Part shown: positions 33,363-45,364 of the stretch, in pieces
How positions within the stretch are numbered: position 1 is the stretch's first letter
How the letters are laid out: each line of letters opens with the position of its first letter
Source of the DNA: Megamerina dolium
Lineage: Eukaryota; Arthropoda; Insecta; Diptera; Megamerinidae
Length of the DNA: 64,000 nucleotides
Assembly (NCBI GenBank): GCA_963854835.1
Contig: OY978530.1
Location: 39,516,251-39,580,250 of the forward strand
Reading direction: 5' to 3'
Notes under the pieces: generated by a model
What the model saw: only the letters and a program-made list of their open reading frames with translations
What the model was told of the DNA's origin: nothing
Databases searched by the model: none
Translations under genes and position numbers: made by a program

Positions 33363-34454
33363 TCCCTCCCTTCTCTCAGGAAGAAAAAATTATCATTATG
33401 AAATAATAATAATTTTTTCTTATAAGGAAAAAGTTTAAATTATGCTTAATTTGTAAAGTTTAGAACAATTCAAAATGTATGATACTATGGGGAATAAAAT
33501 ACCAAGTATTTGCATATATGGTCACTGGTAATTCGGTGATTATGGTGCCGATGATGACGATGAGTTTCCTGCAAGTTGTTGTCTGCTGTACTTAGCTTCT
33601 TTTTTTTAATGGTTTTGTTGCAGATTTTGTTGTTGAGGTCTAGTGATAAAAACAGTAACTTCCTCTTTATCAAAGTTTTACTTTTGTTTCGGCAATTAGA
33701 GCGAGATTATTTACATTTACTTGATCTTCTGGATGTTTTGTCATGGAATCGTTATCTGGATTATTGTGGAAACCACAAGCAGGTTGATGCTGATGTCTAA
33801 TGCGTCCAATGGTTTGATTCGGCAGAATTTTTTTGTATATGAATGGTGTGAACAATATCTTGCAAAGTGGTTTTTATGTGTACCGCACTGCTAAGCAATA
33901 TTCTCGATGTGAAACTCTGTACTCCTGGTGTAAGTGTTTAATGATTGGAGCAATAATGAATGTGTAATTATGGTTCTATTGTTTATCATTTTCTTCTGAT
34001 GTGGATCAAAATCTATTGTCACTTATAAATACAGTAGCTGAAATATTTCATTCGGTTTTGGTTGCATAGCTGTTATTGTTGATGTCTCAATATTAGTTAT
34101 TAGCTACTGTTGATATCTCATAGCTATTATTGTCACGCTGTCTAGGTACGCCAAAGTTATTTGTTGTAAATTTTATTGTTTTGTAAGTTTTTTATGGGTA
34201 CTCGCTGTACTGGCCTGCTTTGTTTTTTGCTATGGGTTTATTTGTTCTTTACTGCCTCAAGGATAGTTTTGTGTCATCCTTCTCTTGGTTGTTACTGTTG
34301 TTAAAGCTGTTAATGTTGCTGCGTTTGCATCTTTCGCAATTTCAATGTATGAGTTGATTTTGGATTCTCGTGGACATACTGGTGCTCTCTTGTATTTGTA
34401 GGGGAATTACCAGATTCTTTTTCAATAATAGATCACTTGCATCTACTATATATT

Positions 34455-34884
34455 GTTACGTTTTTATTCTGTGAGCGTTTAATTCTATTTGAATTACCTT
34501 GTTCGATCACTGGATTCTGTTAATAATAACTGCAACACTTATTTTATACAACTATATACAGCAACAATTTATTTAATAAACACTATTTACAATCAACTCT
34601 GTTTATAATCAACAATAACACTCTAATGTACTTGCAACTTTTGCCTCTGTATCAATGTTTTCGCAATCACGTTCGGAATTAGATTGATTTTCACTTCTCA
34701 ACACTGGCTCTATTTATACTCTGTTGGCAACACCCCAGAATCTTCCTTTATCGAGATTCTTCTCTTCCTTTCTCGTTGGCTTGTTCTGGTTATCGTTTAT
34801 TTCTTTTTGTTGACATTTGTTTCGATGCTGCCAATAGTATCAGTCACAATAGTGATGAGTAACTAACTATCGATACACGTTACA
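34455..34884 (-). repeat. solo LTR of Ty3/gypsy family 1
   Basis: 430 bp, the reverse complement of the LTR seen at 14370, 18059 and 23505, from TGTTACG to CGTTACA on the + strand. Flanked by ATAT on both sides (34451-34454 and 34885-34888), so a full insertion collapsed by LTR-LTR recombination. Confidence 0.94.
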
Positions 34885-35619
34885 ATATATTATAACTACT
34901 ATATCTACTATAACACTCATTTAGTTAGTTTTTCTTATAAGATATACATATATTCTTAATTAATTAACTTCTTTCCTCGCAATATTCATTTATAATCTAT
35001 ACTTAATTCTTTAAAATGTATTAAAAGTATATTGTTGTTTGATACAAAAATATAGGGACCACATTGCATTTTCTCTTCATAGTTGCAATGACCAACTTTT
35101 CGTACTTGTAGCTGGTACGATTTTCAATATTATCCGTTGAAAACGGAACGTGTTTTGTTACATACATTTCATCTTACTTTTACGTATATATATATTTGTT
35201 TTTTTTTTTCGTGATATTTTTTTGTTTTTGTTTTGTTTTGTATTCAACCTAGCTAACCTATTGCTTATTTATCATATTTCGTCATATAAATCCTAACGTG
35301 TTCTTACTATACTGTATCTACTGTATATTTTTAACCCTCTAGTTGTTATTTCCTTAAAATATTTTATTATTTTTGGATGCAACCTCTATACTTAGCCTCG
35401 CCCAGTGCACATGAGTATCCACACACCGAATTACAATTCAACGCGATGAATTGCAACAGATGTCTTTATACGCATGAATACTGAGCCTACCTCTTTCTAA
35501 TTTGCAAAATATTCTACATTTTTACATTAATTCCATAATTTATTGTGTTTCATATCTAAATATTTTAGTTCTTCTTTGCTATGACCCTTATTGTCTCTAT
35601 CTATTTTGTCTTAATTGTA

Positions 35620-35757
<138 letters not shown>

Positions 35758-36190
35758 TTTTTTTTTGTGTTCCAGCGTTGATGCTGCACTTTATCCACAT
35801 TTTAGTACTTTCCAATTTCGACTTCAGCCATCTCTTTAGTGTACCTACTTTTGTTGAGGGACCCTGTATTCTTGTACGATAATAATGGAGAAAATTTTAG
35901 TATTTTAATGTATTTTTTGTATATATTAATATTTTATTTTATTGTTGTCAAAAATGATGTATTAAAAGGAAGGAAAGGAGAAAGAAAAAAAAATAAATAA
36001 ATGCAATTCTAATACAATTCCCATAATTGTAAGTCGATTAAATTTATTTCCCTACATCTATGGTCAGCATATTATAAAACGACATTTGAATCATGATGTA
36101 TTATTATTATTTTTTCTTGCATTTTTCATAGTTGTGCATTTGCTTGTATTATGTGCATTTTGTTTGAAATTTGATTCTTGTATATCTATA

Positions 36191-36311
36191 TGCGATATTA
36201 TTTTGAGTGTCGTTCTCACGTTGTTGTACAAGTTAATACATTGTTATACATATGCGATATTATTTTGAGTGTCGTTCTCACGTTGTTGTACAAGTTAATG
36301 CATTGTTATGC
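36191..36311. repeat. 62-bp tandem duplication
   Basis: The unit starting TGCGATATTATTTTGAGTG at 36191 is repeated from 36253 with two or three changes. It lies in the noncoding 3' region of gypsy family 2. Confidence 0.85.
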
Positions 36312-36699
36312 ATTTTGCTTAATATGATCAACGTGCTATTAATTAATTTTTTTTTTGTACGGAATTATGTTTGTTTTTTTTTTTTTGCATTTTTGTAGTA
36401 TTATGTATTTTGCTTGGTCTGAAAATTTAATTCTCTTGTATCTTTGTTTTGTACATTTCGTTCTCGTGCTTTTATGCATACTCGGTATTATGTTATTTTA
36501 GGGTGTTTTTTGTAGAGGTTTGGATCATAGAATATAATATTAATCTAAGTTTGGGTGGAAGGGTTTTATTAAATTATTGTGTGAAGCTTAACTAACAGTT
36601 CTTACTTCACACTATTGTATTTTATATCCTAACTGAATTTTCCTTTTTTTCTCTTTTTTTTCTACCACAAATACTATTACTTTGTTAAACTACTATTAC

Positions 36700-37665
36700 T
36701 TATTGATAAAAATGTTTTACTAAGTTGTTATGGTACTTTTTACCATTTTGTCCGATTTTAATAGTCGTCGTTACTGGACTGTCCACATGTATCACTTTGT
36801 ATGGTCCAGTCCAGATGGGACTAAATTTATTTTTTTTAGTCTGGTTTCTCAGTAATACTTTATCACCTATTTTAAAAATTATAGAGTGGATCCCTTTGTC
36901 GTATTGAATTTTTAGCTGATTTCTTTGTTGATTTTCCCTCACTAACTCGTGTGACCTTTGTAGTTGGTATTTTAATACTTTATTTTGATCATCTGTATTG
37001 TACACAGGTGATCTTTTTGTTTTTAGGTTTGTCGGCATATTGATATTGAAACCGTATAGGACACTGAATGGTGTACGTTTCGTCGAAGTATGTATGGTGT
37101 TATTGTGTACGTGCATCGCTGATGCTAACCATTGGTCCCAATTTGACCCATCTTCTTTAACAAAACTCCTAAGATATTCTGGTAAAGGTCTGTGGCTCCT
37201 TTCTAAAGAACCGTTTGCTTGTGGATGGTACGGTGTTATATGAAGTTTTTTAACACCCAGCATCTTGCATGTATCAGAAAACAATTTCGAAGTAAAATTG
37301 GTACCATTATCAGTCAGTAAAATTTTTGGTATGTTATATCGCGCAATAACTTCTTTGTAAAACGCTTTTGCTACTGTGCTTGCTTCAGCATCTGGTATAG
37401 CTACACAAATAAAAAATTTGGAAAAATCATCTTGAAATGTAAGTATCTATTTGTTTCCAGATGTCGTCTCTGGAAGAATTCCTACCATGTCCATATATAC
37501 CTTTTCAAATGGCTTAGATGGTGTATCGGTTAATATCATTGGAATTTTCGTGAGCCTTGAGCTTTTGTTAGTTTGACATTTTCTACAATTTTTAACATAT
37601 TCCTTAATTTGGTTTCGTATACCTTTCCACGTGTACTGTCTTCTAATCTTGAAATAAGTTTTCAA
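36700..37665 (-). pseudogene. family 2 integrase
   Basis: Two minus-strand frames. 37665-37447 holds the end of the zinc-binding region (CRKCQTNKSSRL) and the first catalytic Asp in VYMDMVGILP. 37284-36700 holds ITPYHPQANGSLERSHR with the catalytic Glu, then HTSTKRTPFSVLYGF and the C-terminal GPY-type module WTGPYKVIHVD. The Asp-containing middle at 37285-37446 is broken by a stop or stops, though the core frame is the same. No chromodomain. Confidence 0.87.
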
Positions 37666-37683
37666 AGTACCCTGATGCCGTCC

Positions 37684-38256
37684 TTAAGGTGAATCGTGGA
37701 AGTTGCGAAGTATTGTCGATATATCCTTCTCATCAGTGAGAAGTTCCGCATTCTTGTTCGCCTGATTTTCTGCATTTTCATCTAGTTCTAACTCGTCACC
37801 AGAGCTTTCATCAGGCTCTTCTTGGCTTTCGATTTCGCCGACTTTATTCCTCGCCATAGAACGAGTCACAACCATTGTTGACTCCTGATTCGGTTGTGGA
37901 ACTCTGCGGAGCGCATCAGCGTTCAGGTTCCTTTTGCCTGGTTTATAAATTATTTCAAAATCAAATTTAGACAACTTGTGCCTGAAATGTGCTAAACGTG
38001 ATGTCTGATCCTTTAGGTTTGCAATTCCTCGTAGTGGCTGGTGGTCGGTGTAGATCTTGAACGGTCTACCGAGTAGATAAGCTCGATAATTCTTCACAGC
38101 CCACACAATGGCCAGGAATTCCTTTTCGATGGTAGAATACCTTTTCTCGGTATCACTGAGCGCCCTGCTCGCAAAGGCTATTGGTCTATCTTTTCCAATT
38201 TCACCTTGCGATAGAATTGCACCTACAGCCTCATTGCTGGCATCTGTTGTTAACAC
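37684..38256 (-). pseudogene. family 2 RNase H
   Basis: Frame starts LTTDASNEAVGAILSQG, with the RNase H Asp, then SDTEKRYSTIEKEFLAIVWA with the Glu, and IYTDHQPLRGI with the next Asp. It ends in an acidic Glu-rich linker before integrase. In frame with the integrase pieces. Confidence 0.88.
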
Positions 38257-38282
38257 AAAAGGTTTAGAAAAATCTGGGTAGG

Positions 38283-39154
38283 CTAAAATTGGCAGAGAGC
38301 TAATGCTTGCTTCAAATTTTCAAAAGCTTTCTGACATTTTTCTATCCATTCAAATTTCGTGTCTTTTCTGAGTAGTTTGTTGATTGGCAGTGCCATACCA
38401 GTCATATTCTCAACAAATTTACGGTAATAACTTACTAACCCTGGAAATGCGTGAACATCTTTCTTATTTTTTGGCACAGGAATATTTTTAACACATTCCA
38501 CCTTACCAGGGTCTGGTAACGCTCCTTCCTCAGTGCATTTATGGTCTAGGTAAATTATCTTTTTTTCGTAGAAACTGGCACTTTTCTGTAGTTCCGACCA
38601 TAGACGACGATGTCATCCAAGTAGACAAAACAATCTATACCTTGAAGTCCTGTTAGTACATGGTTCATTAGTCTTTGGAAGGTGGCAGGGGCTCCTGTTA
38701 AGCCGAAAGGCATTCTGTTAAATTCATAGTGCCCAACACCTGTAGTAAACGTTGTTTTTTCTCTGTCTGATTCTTTCAAAAACACTTGATGATACCAACT
38801 GGCCAAATCAAGTGTAGTGAAATATCTACAATGACCTAACTGGTCTAATATTTCATCGATGCGTGGAATGGGAAAAACTTGTTTAATAGTGGCGTCATTT
38901 AAATCTACTACTAGCTTCCATTTTCTTTTACCATCTTCTCCCGCTTTCTTTGGAACCAAAATTATTGGAGAAATCCAGGGCGATGAGCTGGGAATAATTA
39001 TGTAGTCTTCCAACATTTTGTTTACTTGCTTATTGATTTCCTCCTTATGCGCTTCTGGTAGCCTGTACTGCCTTTTGTTGATTGGCGCCTGGTCTGCTTT
39101 TATTGGTATTGTGTGTTTTATACCCGTGGTGTGAGACAGGTTGTCGCCTTCCAA
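38283..39154 (-). pseudogene. family 2 reverse transcriptase
   Basis: 39154-38555 contains QYRLPEAHKEEINKQVNKML, WKLVVDLNDATIKQVFPIPR, FTTLDLASWYHQVF, MPFGLTGAPATFQRLMN and the catalytic FVYLDDIVVYGR at about 38610. The frame shifts near 38560, and the thumb/connection region continues at 38501-38283 (FPGLVSYYRKFVENMTGMA). Two frame changes separate RT from RNase H. Confidence 0.88.
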
Positions 39155-39189
39155 AAAAAATAAATCGTGGAATGACTTAATTATTTCAT

Positions 39190-40123
39190 CTATGGAACTC
39201 TTTTCCTAATGTTTAAGTTTTTGTCTAGTTTATTTTTTTTTAATATTTTGGTAACCCTTTTTTGGCTATTAGTTTCCTTGATGTTATTTATTTTATGAGC
39301 TATATCGTATTCTTCGTGTTCTGAATGATTAAATTTAATTAGATTAATTTTAAGCTTATTGTTTACAATATATGAATCTATATTCGTATTGAGAATTGGG
39401 ACATAAACTGTGTTGTCCGTCACACTGCCCAATGTCCCCTAAATATATTCCAGGAGATACTTCCTGTTTCTCTACTATAATTGTTTCAAAATTCGTATTT
39501 ACTTTAATAGGGACTACCTTCATAGTTCTCCCAGGTACTACAACCTCACTGGTGTGTAGTATTCTATTACCCTCGTACAACGGTTTGAGAGGTAAAGTCA
39601 TCAAATGCTGTTTTCGTTTACCGAAGAAAATCAGCTTCTTTTTCATAGTATTTATAATCGATCGGTTCCATAAATTGTCTCTACCTAGGATACCATCAGC
39701 AGGTATCCCTCTCTCTTCAGAGATTAAATGTAGTTCTAAAATCAAATCTTTCGTCCTCTCATGTTGGACTGCTACTGACCCTAATGTAGTGACAAATCCT
39801 CCGAATGCACAACTAAGATTTTTCCTTAAATGTCGCTTCTTGCTAACAGATTCATTAATTACTGATGACTTTATTAAACTGGTATCTGCCCCAGAGTCTA
39901 CAAGTAAAATGAGTTTTCCATTTTTTGCTTCCTCACACGGAAACTCAATGAACACATCATATACATCAGAGACTCCCAAACAGTAGCCATGTTTGTTATT
40001 ACTGGATGGAAAAGATGGTTCAACATTCCCCCTGGACGCTTGGCTACCAACTTCCGCCATCTTGCTATCTAACGTGGAGGGTGTGTTAACAATCTCTAAG
40101 GACATATGACTGACACCTTCCAT
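39190..40123 (-). pseudogene. family 2 aspartic protease and linker
   Basis: The frame at 40123-39356 has the active site LLVDSGADTSLI at about 39890, then ADGILGRDNL in the second half. A frame change near 39430 leads into a Lys-rich linker (39432-39190) and then RT. It is in the same frame as gag, from which it is separated by one TAA at 40141-40139. Confidence 0.85.
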
Positions 40124-40138
40124 TTCAAGTGGCCGAAT

Positions 40139-41820
40139 TTAGCAAAATTTTTGGGTTTCCCGGTTTATTGGCCGTACCTGGGCCCCCCGTAGTTTCCCCC
40201 CGTAGTTTTTTTCCAATTCTTTGCGTTTATAACAGTCGGCGATCCTGTGTCCCAGCTTCTTACAGAAAAAACATTTGGCCTCCGGATTTCCGCGATTAGG
40301 GACTTTGCTTTCTTGCCCTTCCTTAGCAGGTGCAGGTGTTTGACTGCCTTTTCCTTGTGACCTGTTGTTGCTAAAAGGTGTGCATGACAAATTGAACTCA
40401 TGTCCGTATTTTTTACACTTTATGCAATAAGGCATATTTTTTCTCTTAAAACAGTCATCTCTAGTATGCCCTTTTTTGTCGCAGAAGGAGCAGGTAGGAA
40501 CTTTCCTTGGGCTATTTTGGGGTCTTACGTTATTATGTTGGTATTTGTTCACTCCGAGTGGCATCTTGTCATTTCTGTTCTGGTGAAATGCCACTGTATT
40601 ACTGGCCTCAGTCAGGTGGACGTCGTTTGAATATAATGTTGCCATATTAAACTGATTCAATCGTGGTCCTCTTTCGAGCAGAATACCCGTATTTACGGCC
40701 TCCTCTGCTAATTCTTCTAACGTGCCCGTCTTACCTAGCATATGAGTTTTTAACAGTGGGTCTTGAAGGCCTTATATAAAAGATGTCTTCGCATACCACT
40801 CTAGCTCTTTTAACAACGCTTGGTCTCCGACCCCACCATATCTATTCTTAATACATTGTATCGCCGTGGGTTGTAAATCACCTAATATCCTTGCAAAAAC
40901 ACGTATATCTTCCTGAGGTAGTTGGCGTGCGACTTGTATTTGGAGCGTGAGCGGTTCCAGGCGAACGCTCTTCAAATATGTGTTTCGCAGAAGTGTATAC
41001 AATTCTTCTATATTAGCGAATTTCTTACTTAGCACCAAGTTATAAGCATCACCATATAGTCGCTGTTTTATACAAGCTACGAAATCTTCCAACTCGTCGG
41101 GTTTTATGGCTTTTCTTGCTAATTCGCACCCATGAAATTAACTGGTGTACTTCGGTCCTCAAATCTTTAGACTCCGCTCCAGTGAGTACTGGGACTAGTC
41201 TACTGACGGTCTGTGCAATTTCGTCAATACACATTTTTAGCCTTACTTCAGGTTGTACTTCTAGTTGTGTTTTTCGTACTGGTGTACGGCGACGAAGAGG
41301 TGTCTCCTGTGCTATGCACCGTTCTCTTTCAAGATTCCTCTCTTTTGCCTGGAGTGCACTTAGCTGCTCAGAGTCAACCGAGGTTTTGAGCCTTTTCTCT
41401 ATAAATTCTTCTGAAATGCCCTTTTCTTTTAGTAAATCTTCTAATTTCTTATTTCTATTAAGAGTCTTAGTAATCTCTACTTCTAGCTGTTCCGCGTCGG
41501 ATCCCTGTTTTGCGACCTGAGTTCGCAGAGCCCTAATTTGTTTCTCTGCTGCCTCTTAATCGTCCTTTTGTTTTAAGGCTGGCTTTTTAATAGTTATTTT
41601 AGCTCGGTTAACGTGACGTCTAATTCCTGAATTGGAGATAGTACCTTTTCGTGATGCACCTTTGATTTTATGAGCTGGAATTGCTCGTATGTGCTGTGTT
41701 GCTTAATCAAGATCCACACGAAGTCGATTGACTCGGTTATTGCCACGTCTAGCTCTGTTGCTAATGATTCGTAGGATTTCTTGTTCATTAGACCACAAAA
41801 GGCAAACACACACTAGAATC
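40139..41820 (-). pseudogene. family 2 Gag
   Basis: The start near 41809 (MFAFCGLMNKKSYESLATEL) is followed by broken frames through a coiled-coil region, then the Gag core at 41234-40772 (CIKQRLYGDAYNLVLSKKFA, ARQLPQEDIRVFARILGD). The C-terminal nucleocapsid at 40741-40139 has knuckles CSFCDKKGHTRDDC, CIKCKKYGHEFNLSC and CFFCKKLGHRIADC. It ends in TGC-TAA; the next open codons in the same frame belong to pol. Confidence 0.87.
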
Positions 41821-41883
41821 AGGTCCTGTACTGCGTTAAACGTTCAACGTAAAACACCTTGTATATACAAGATATTTCGCAGT

Positions 41884-41901
41884 ATCCTACCGGCTGCGCC
41901 A
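41884..41901 (-). promoter_or_regulatory. primer binding site, tRNA-Ser type
   Basis: The + strand reads ATCCTACCGGCTGCGCCA, matching the 3' end of insect tRNA-Ser including CCA. The minus strand is therefore the primer site, three bases inside the 5' LTR edge at 41905. Confidence 0.78.
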
Positions 41902-41904
41902 AAA

Positions 41905-42565
41905 TGTTGTGTACTATTTTCCACAGCACTTACTAAGTACCTAGCTCACAAGATTAACACCTAGACCTAAGCTCTTAATTATCCCTCGAGCTTAACACAA
42001 TCGTTTGCTGAAATAAAACAATTATATTTTATTAAGGATACTTGCGGTTTCTACTTTATTGCTGGTGTTTTACACTTTTACACTAATACTGGAGGGCATC
42101 GTAAGGATCGCAGTATTTACACTTTTCTTAAAGCTAACACTTCGATGTAAGACTCACAACTGAACAACGATTGCCTTCAGTAAGCTGGCAGCTTATATGC
42201 CATTTTTCTAACACTAGCTACATATCAATATTCCCACATACCAACATATAACATACAATAATATATTCACACCACTTGTGTGTATGTTTGTATGTGCTTA
42301 TATACCTGACCGATGCACTCCCCACGTGTGTAGATTCTACTTGAGAAAGCAACATTTTGATATTCTCACACATGAGTAGACCGCGTGATTTTAGTTATCA
42401 TGTATGCTTACGTAAGTGCAGAACTACGAATTGTGTGGGAAAGTGCTTTGTCAGCATTTTCACACCCAGCTGCAACTCAGTTGGCGCAATGTTCTGACAT
42501 TTCACAATTATAAGTAATATTAGTATGGATTGTGTATATAACAACTTCGAGAACTGCTGGTATGT
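41905..42565 (-). repeat. family 2 5' LTR, interrupted
   Basis: 661 bp of the LTR from its inner edge to ACTGCTGGTATGT (42553-42565), where the poly(A) end of Jockey copy 2 begins. Lacks the 57-bp duplication of the other LTR. Confidence 0.93.
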
Positions 42566-42725
42566 TTTTTTTTTTTTTTTTTTTTTTTAACAAGCTTTTT
42601 TATTGGATCTTTCTAAAAATTACTTAGAAACTAACAATATGTAATCAAATCTTACAAACTAAATAAAATTATGTGATATTCCCAACGTTCCATCACAATT
42701 TGTTGAGTCACGAGGTATAGCAATT

Positions 42726-45364
42726 TCACAGCATATTCAGTGTGTCTTTTCTTTTTAATCGACGATGCCCCGTGCTCAGCAACAATTGCCTAGCAAGGGG
42801 ATTCGGATGACTGTGTAATTTTTGAATGTAGCTTTTGCAAGACATTGCAACTTCCTCAGAAATTGTGGGTACATTTAAATCTCGATGGATGTTAACGTTC
42901 CTCATATACCAAGGCGCGTTTACAATAATTCGCAGACACTTGGATTGTATTCGCTGCAATTTTTCGATATTTGAGGGAGATGCGGTGCCCCAAAACTGAA
43001 TACCATAAGTCCAGATTGGCTTCAGGATTGCTTTATATAATAGCACTTTGTATTCGAGATTCAACTTTGATCTTTTGTGTAACAGCCACCATAACTGATT
43101 AATTTTAAGCTTGATCTGAGTTTTCTTTGCCTCTATGTGATTTTTCCAGGTCAGCCTTCTGTCGAGGTGAATACCCAAGTACTTTGTTGAGGAACATTGT
43201 GGAACTGATTGGCCATTAATTTTAAGTGGGGGACATGTATCTGGCCTTAGCGTGAAGGTTACATGTACGCTCTTTGATTCATTGACTTTTATACGCCATT
43301 TTGCTAGCCAGATTTCGAGAGAATCGATATGAGTCTGCAGGAGTTTAGTAGCTTCTATGGGGTTAGAGCGAGAGCACAATATTGCCGTATCATCTGCAAA
43401 GGTCGATATAAATGTATGGTTATTGCTGGGCATATCTGTAGTGTATAAGAGATACAGTAAGGGGCCCAAAACGCTTCCTTGAGGAACGCCAGCGTGAATA
43501 TCCAATGGATTTGTTGTGTAATCCTTGTGATGTACCAGAAATTGTCTTTTCGTGAGGTAGCTACTAAGCAATGAGGAGACATTTGCAGGCAGTAATAGTT
43601 TGAGTTTGTAAATAAGGCCATCGTGCCATACTTTATCGAAAGCTTGAGTGATATCAAGAAAGACAGCTGAGCAATACTTTTTTTCTTCAAAAGTGTTCCT
43701 TATCAGAGTTACAATGCGGTGGACTTGTTCTATTGTGCCGTGTTGTTTTCTAAATCCAAACTGATGTTGAGGAATCAGTTGGTTGAGATTAATAAATGGA
43801 GTTATATTCATGACAAGTAGCTTTTCGAATACTTTAGAAAGTAGAGGCAGGAGGCTGATAGGTCTGTACGATGCAACTTTTGTAGGGTCTTTTCCTGGTT
43901 TTGCTATCATAATAATTTTTGAAGTTTTCCAGCATTTGGGATAGTGTTTAATACGAAGGATAGCATTGAAAATGTGCATCAGATGAATTACTGAAGCCGG
44001 AGGTAGCTCTTTTATCATTTTACCGGTAATTTTATCTGGACCAGGTGATTTTTTTGGGTTTAAATCTTTATAAATTGCTTTGAATATGTCCTTTTTTTTA
44101 ATTTTGAGCGTTATTGAGCAAGGTTGAGAAGTTAATTTTGGTAATGAGGACTGTGAAGAGGGTGGATTGGGTGTAAACACACTTTTTAGGTGGTTTGCAA
44201 AAGCCAAACCCTTCTCACAGTTGCTTCTAGCCCAATTACCGTCACTCAAACGGATGGGGGAATCAGTGAGAATTGGTTTTTTGCTGATTTCCACAAAGAG
44301 TAGTCTGACGCTTCACCAGGTGTTAATTTCGCTATGTACTCTTCTAACTCTTTGTTGTTTTTATTTTTTAAGGCTTGCTTTAACTTTCGAGTGCAGTGCT
44401 GTAGCTGTGTTTTCAGATTCGGTGATCTGAATTCTTGCCATTGTCTTCGGAGTCTTCTTTTCTGTCTTACTAGCAATTCAATATCGGCTGGTGTGTATGG
44501 GCTATAGTTTGATTGCTTGCATACCTTTGTGCAGGTGGCTGAGCTGAGAGCTAATGAGAGCAGCTGGTTGAATTTTTCGAGTGCTGAGTCTACATCGTGT
44601 CCATTTCTTAATACAGTACTCAGAGGAAGATGAGAATTTATATATTTCTTGAATTTTAACCAGTCTATTTTCTTTCTAACGCAATTACCTTGGGGACTTG
44701 GTGATTTTATAGATATTACCGTGGGTGAGTGGTCAGATGATAGATCATAATTACACTCTGTGGAGATATTTTCCATCTGCAAACCTTTGGCGACTCCAAA
44801 GTCTATGAGATCGGGTATTTTCCTCTTGTCCGTCGGCCAATATGTCGGTTGACCATTTGAAATAACATCGTAGCCATGGTTAGTGATGATTGAACATAGT
44901 CTTCTGCCTTTTGGAGTTATTAAGCGGGAGCCCCAGAGAGTGTGTTTGGCGTTGAAATCGCCAGCAACCAAGAATTTGCTACCAAGAGTTGAGAAAAATT
45001 CTTTATATTGCTGTTCGGTAATACTGTATCTTGGGGGACAGTATATCGCAGATATTACTAGCTTAGAGATATATTCTTCCAGACATATAGATGTTGCTTG
45101 CAAGTAGACGCTACTGAAATCTTCGAGAACATGATGTTTTATTCGGTTTTTTATCAATATGGCAGTTCCTCCGCGTGCCTTACCATGCGGATGATTTGTG
45201 GTGTACAGTTTGTAATGTGGTATACGGTAGCAATTTTTGTCAGTGAAATGGGTCGCAGATATCATCATTATGTCGATCTGGTTGGATTCAAGGAATTGAA
45301 TTAGCTCCAAACGGTGCTGGATTAAGCCGTTGACGTTCCAGTGGCATATCTTGAGACAACTCAT
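42726..45364 (-). pseudogene. Jockey ORF2 (endonuclease and RT), copy 2, frameshifted
   Basis: The first frame (45364-44246, 372 codons) starts MSCLKICHWNVNGLIQHRLE and holds the whole endonuclease: LVAGDFNAKHTLWGSRL and DLSSDHSPTVI. A 10-bp deletion near 44283 relative to copy 1 shifts the frame. RT continues in a second frame (44294-42726) with all motifs, including FADD, to the stop. The position that is usually Glu in the endonuclease (ISETHF in copy 3) is Ala here (ISATHF), so the nuclease is probably damaged too. Confidence 0.92.
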
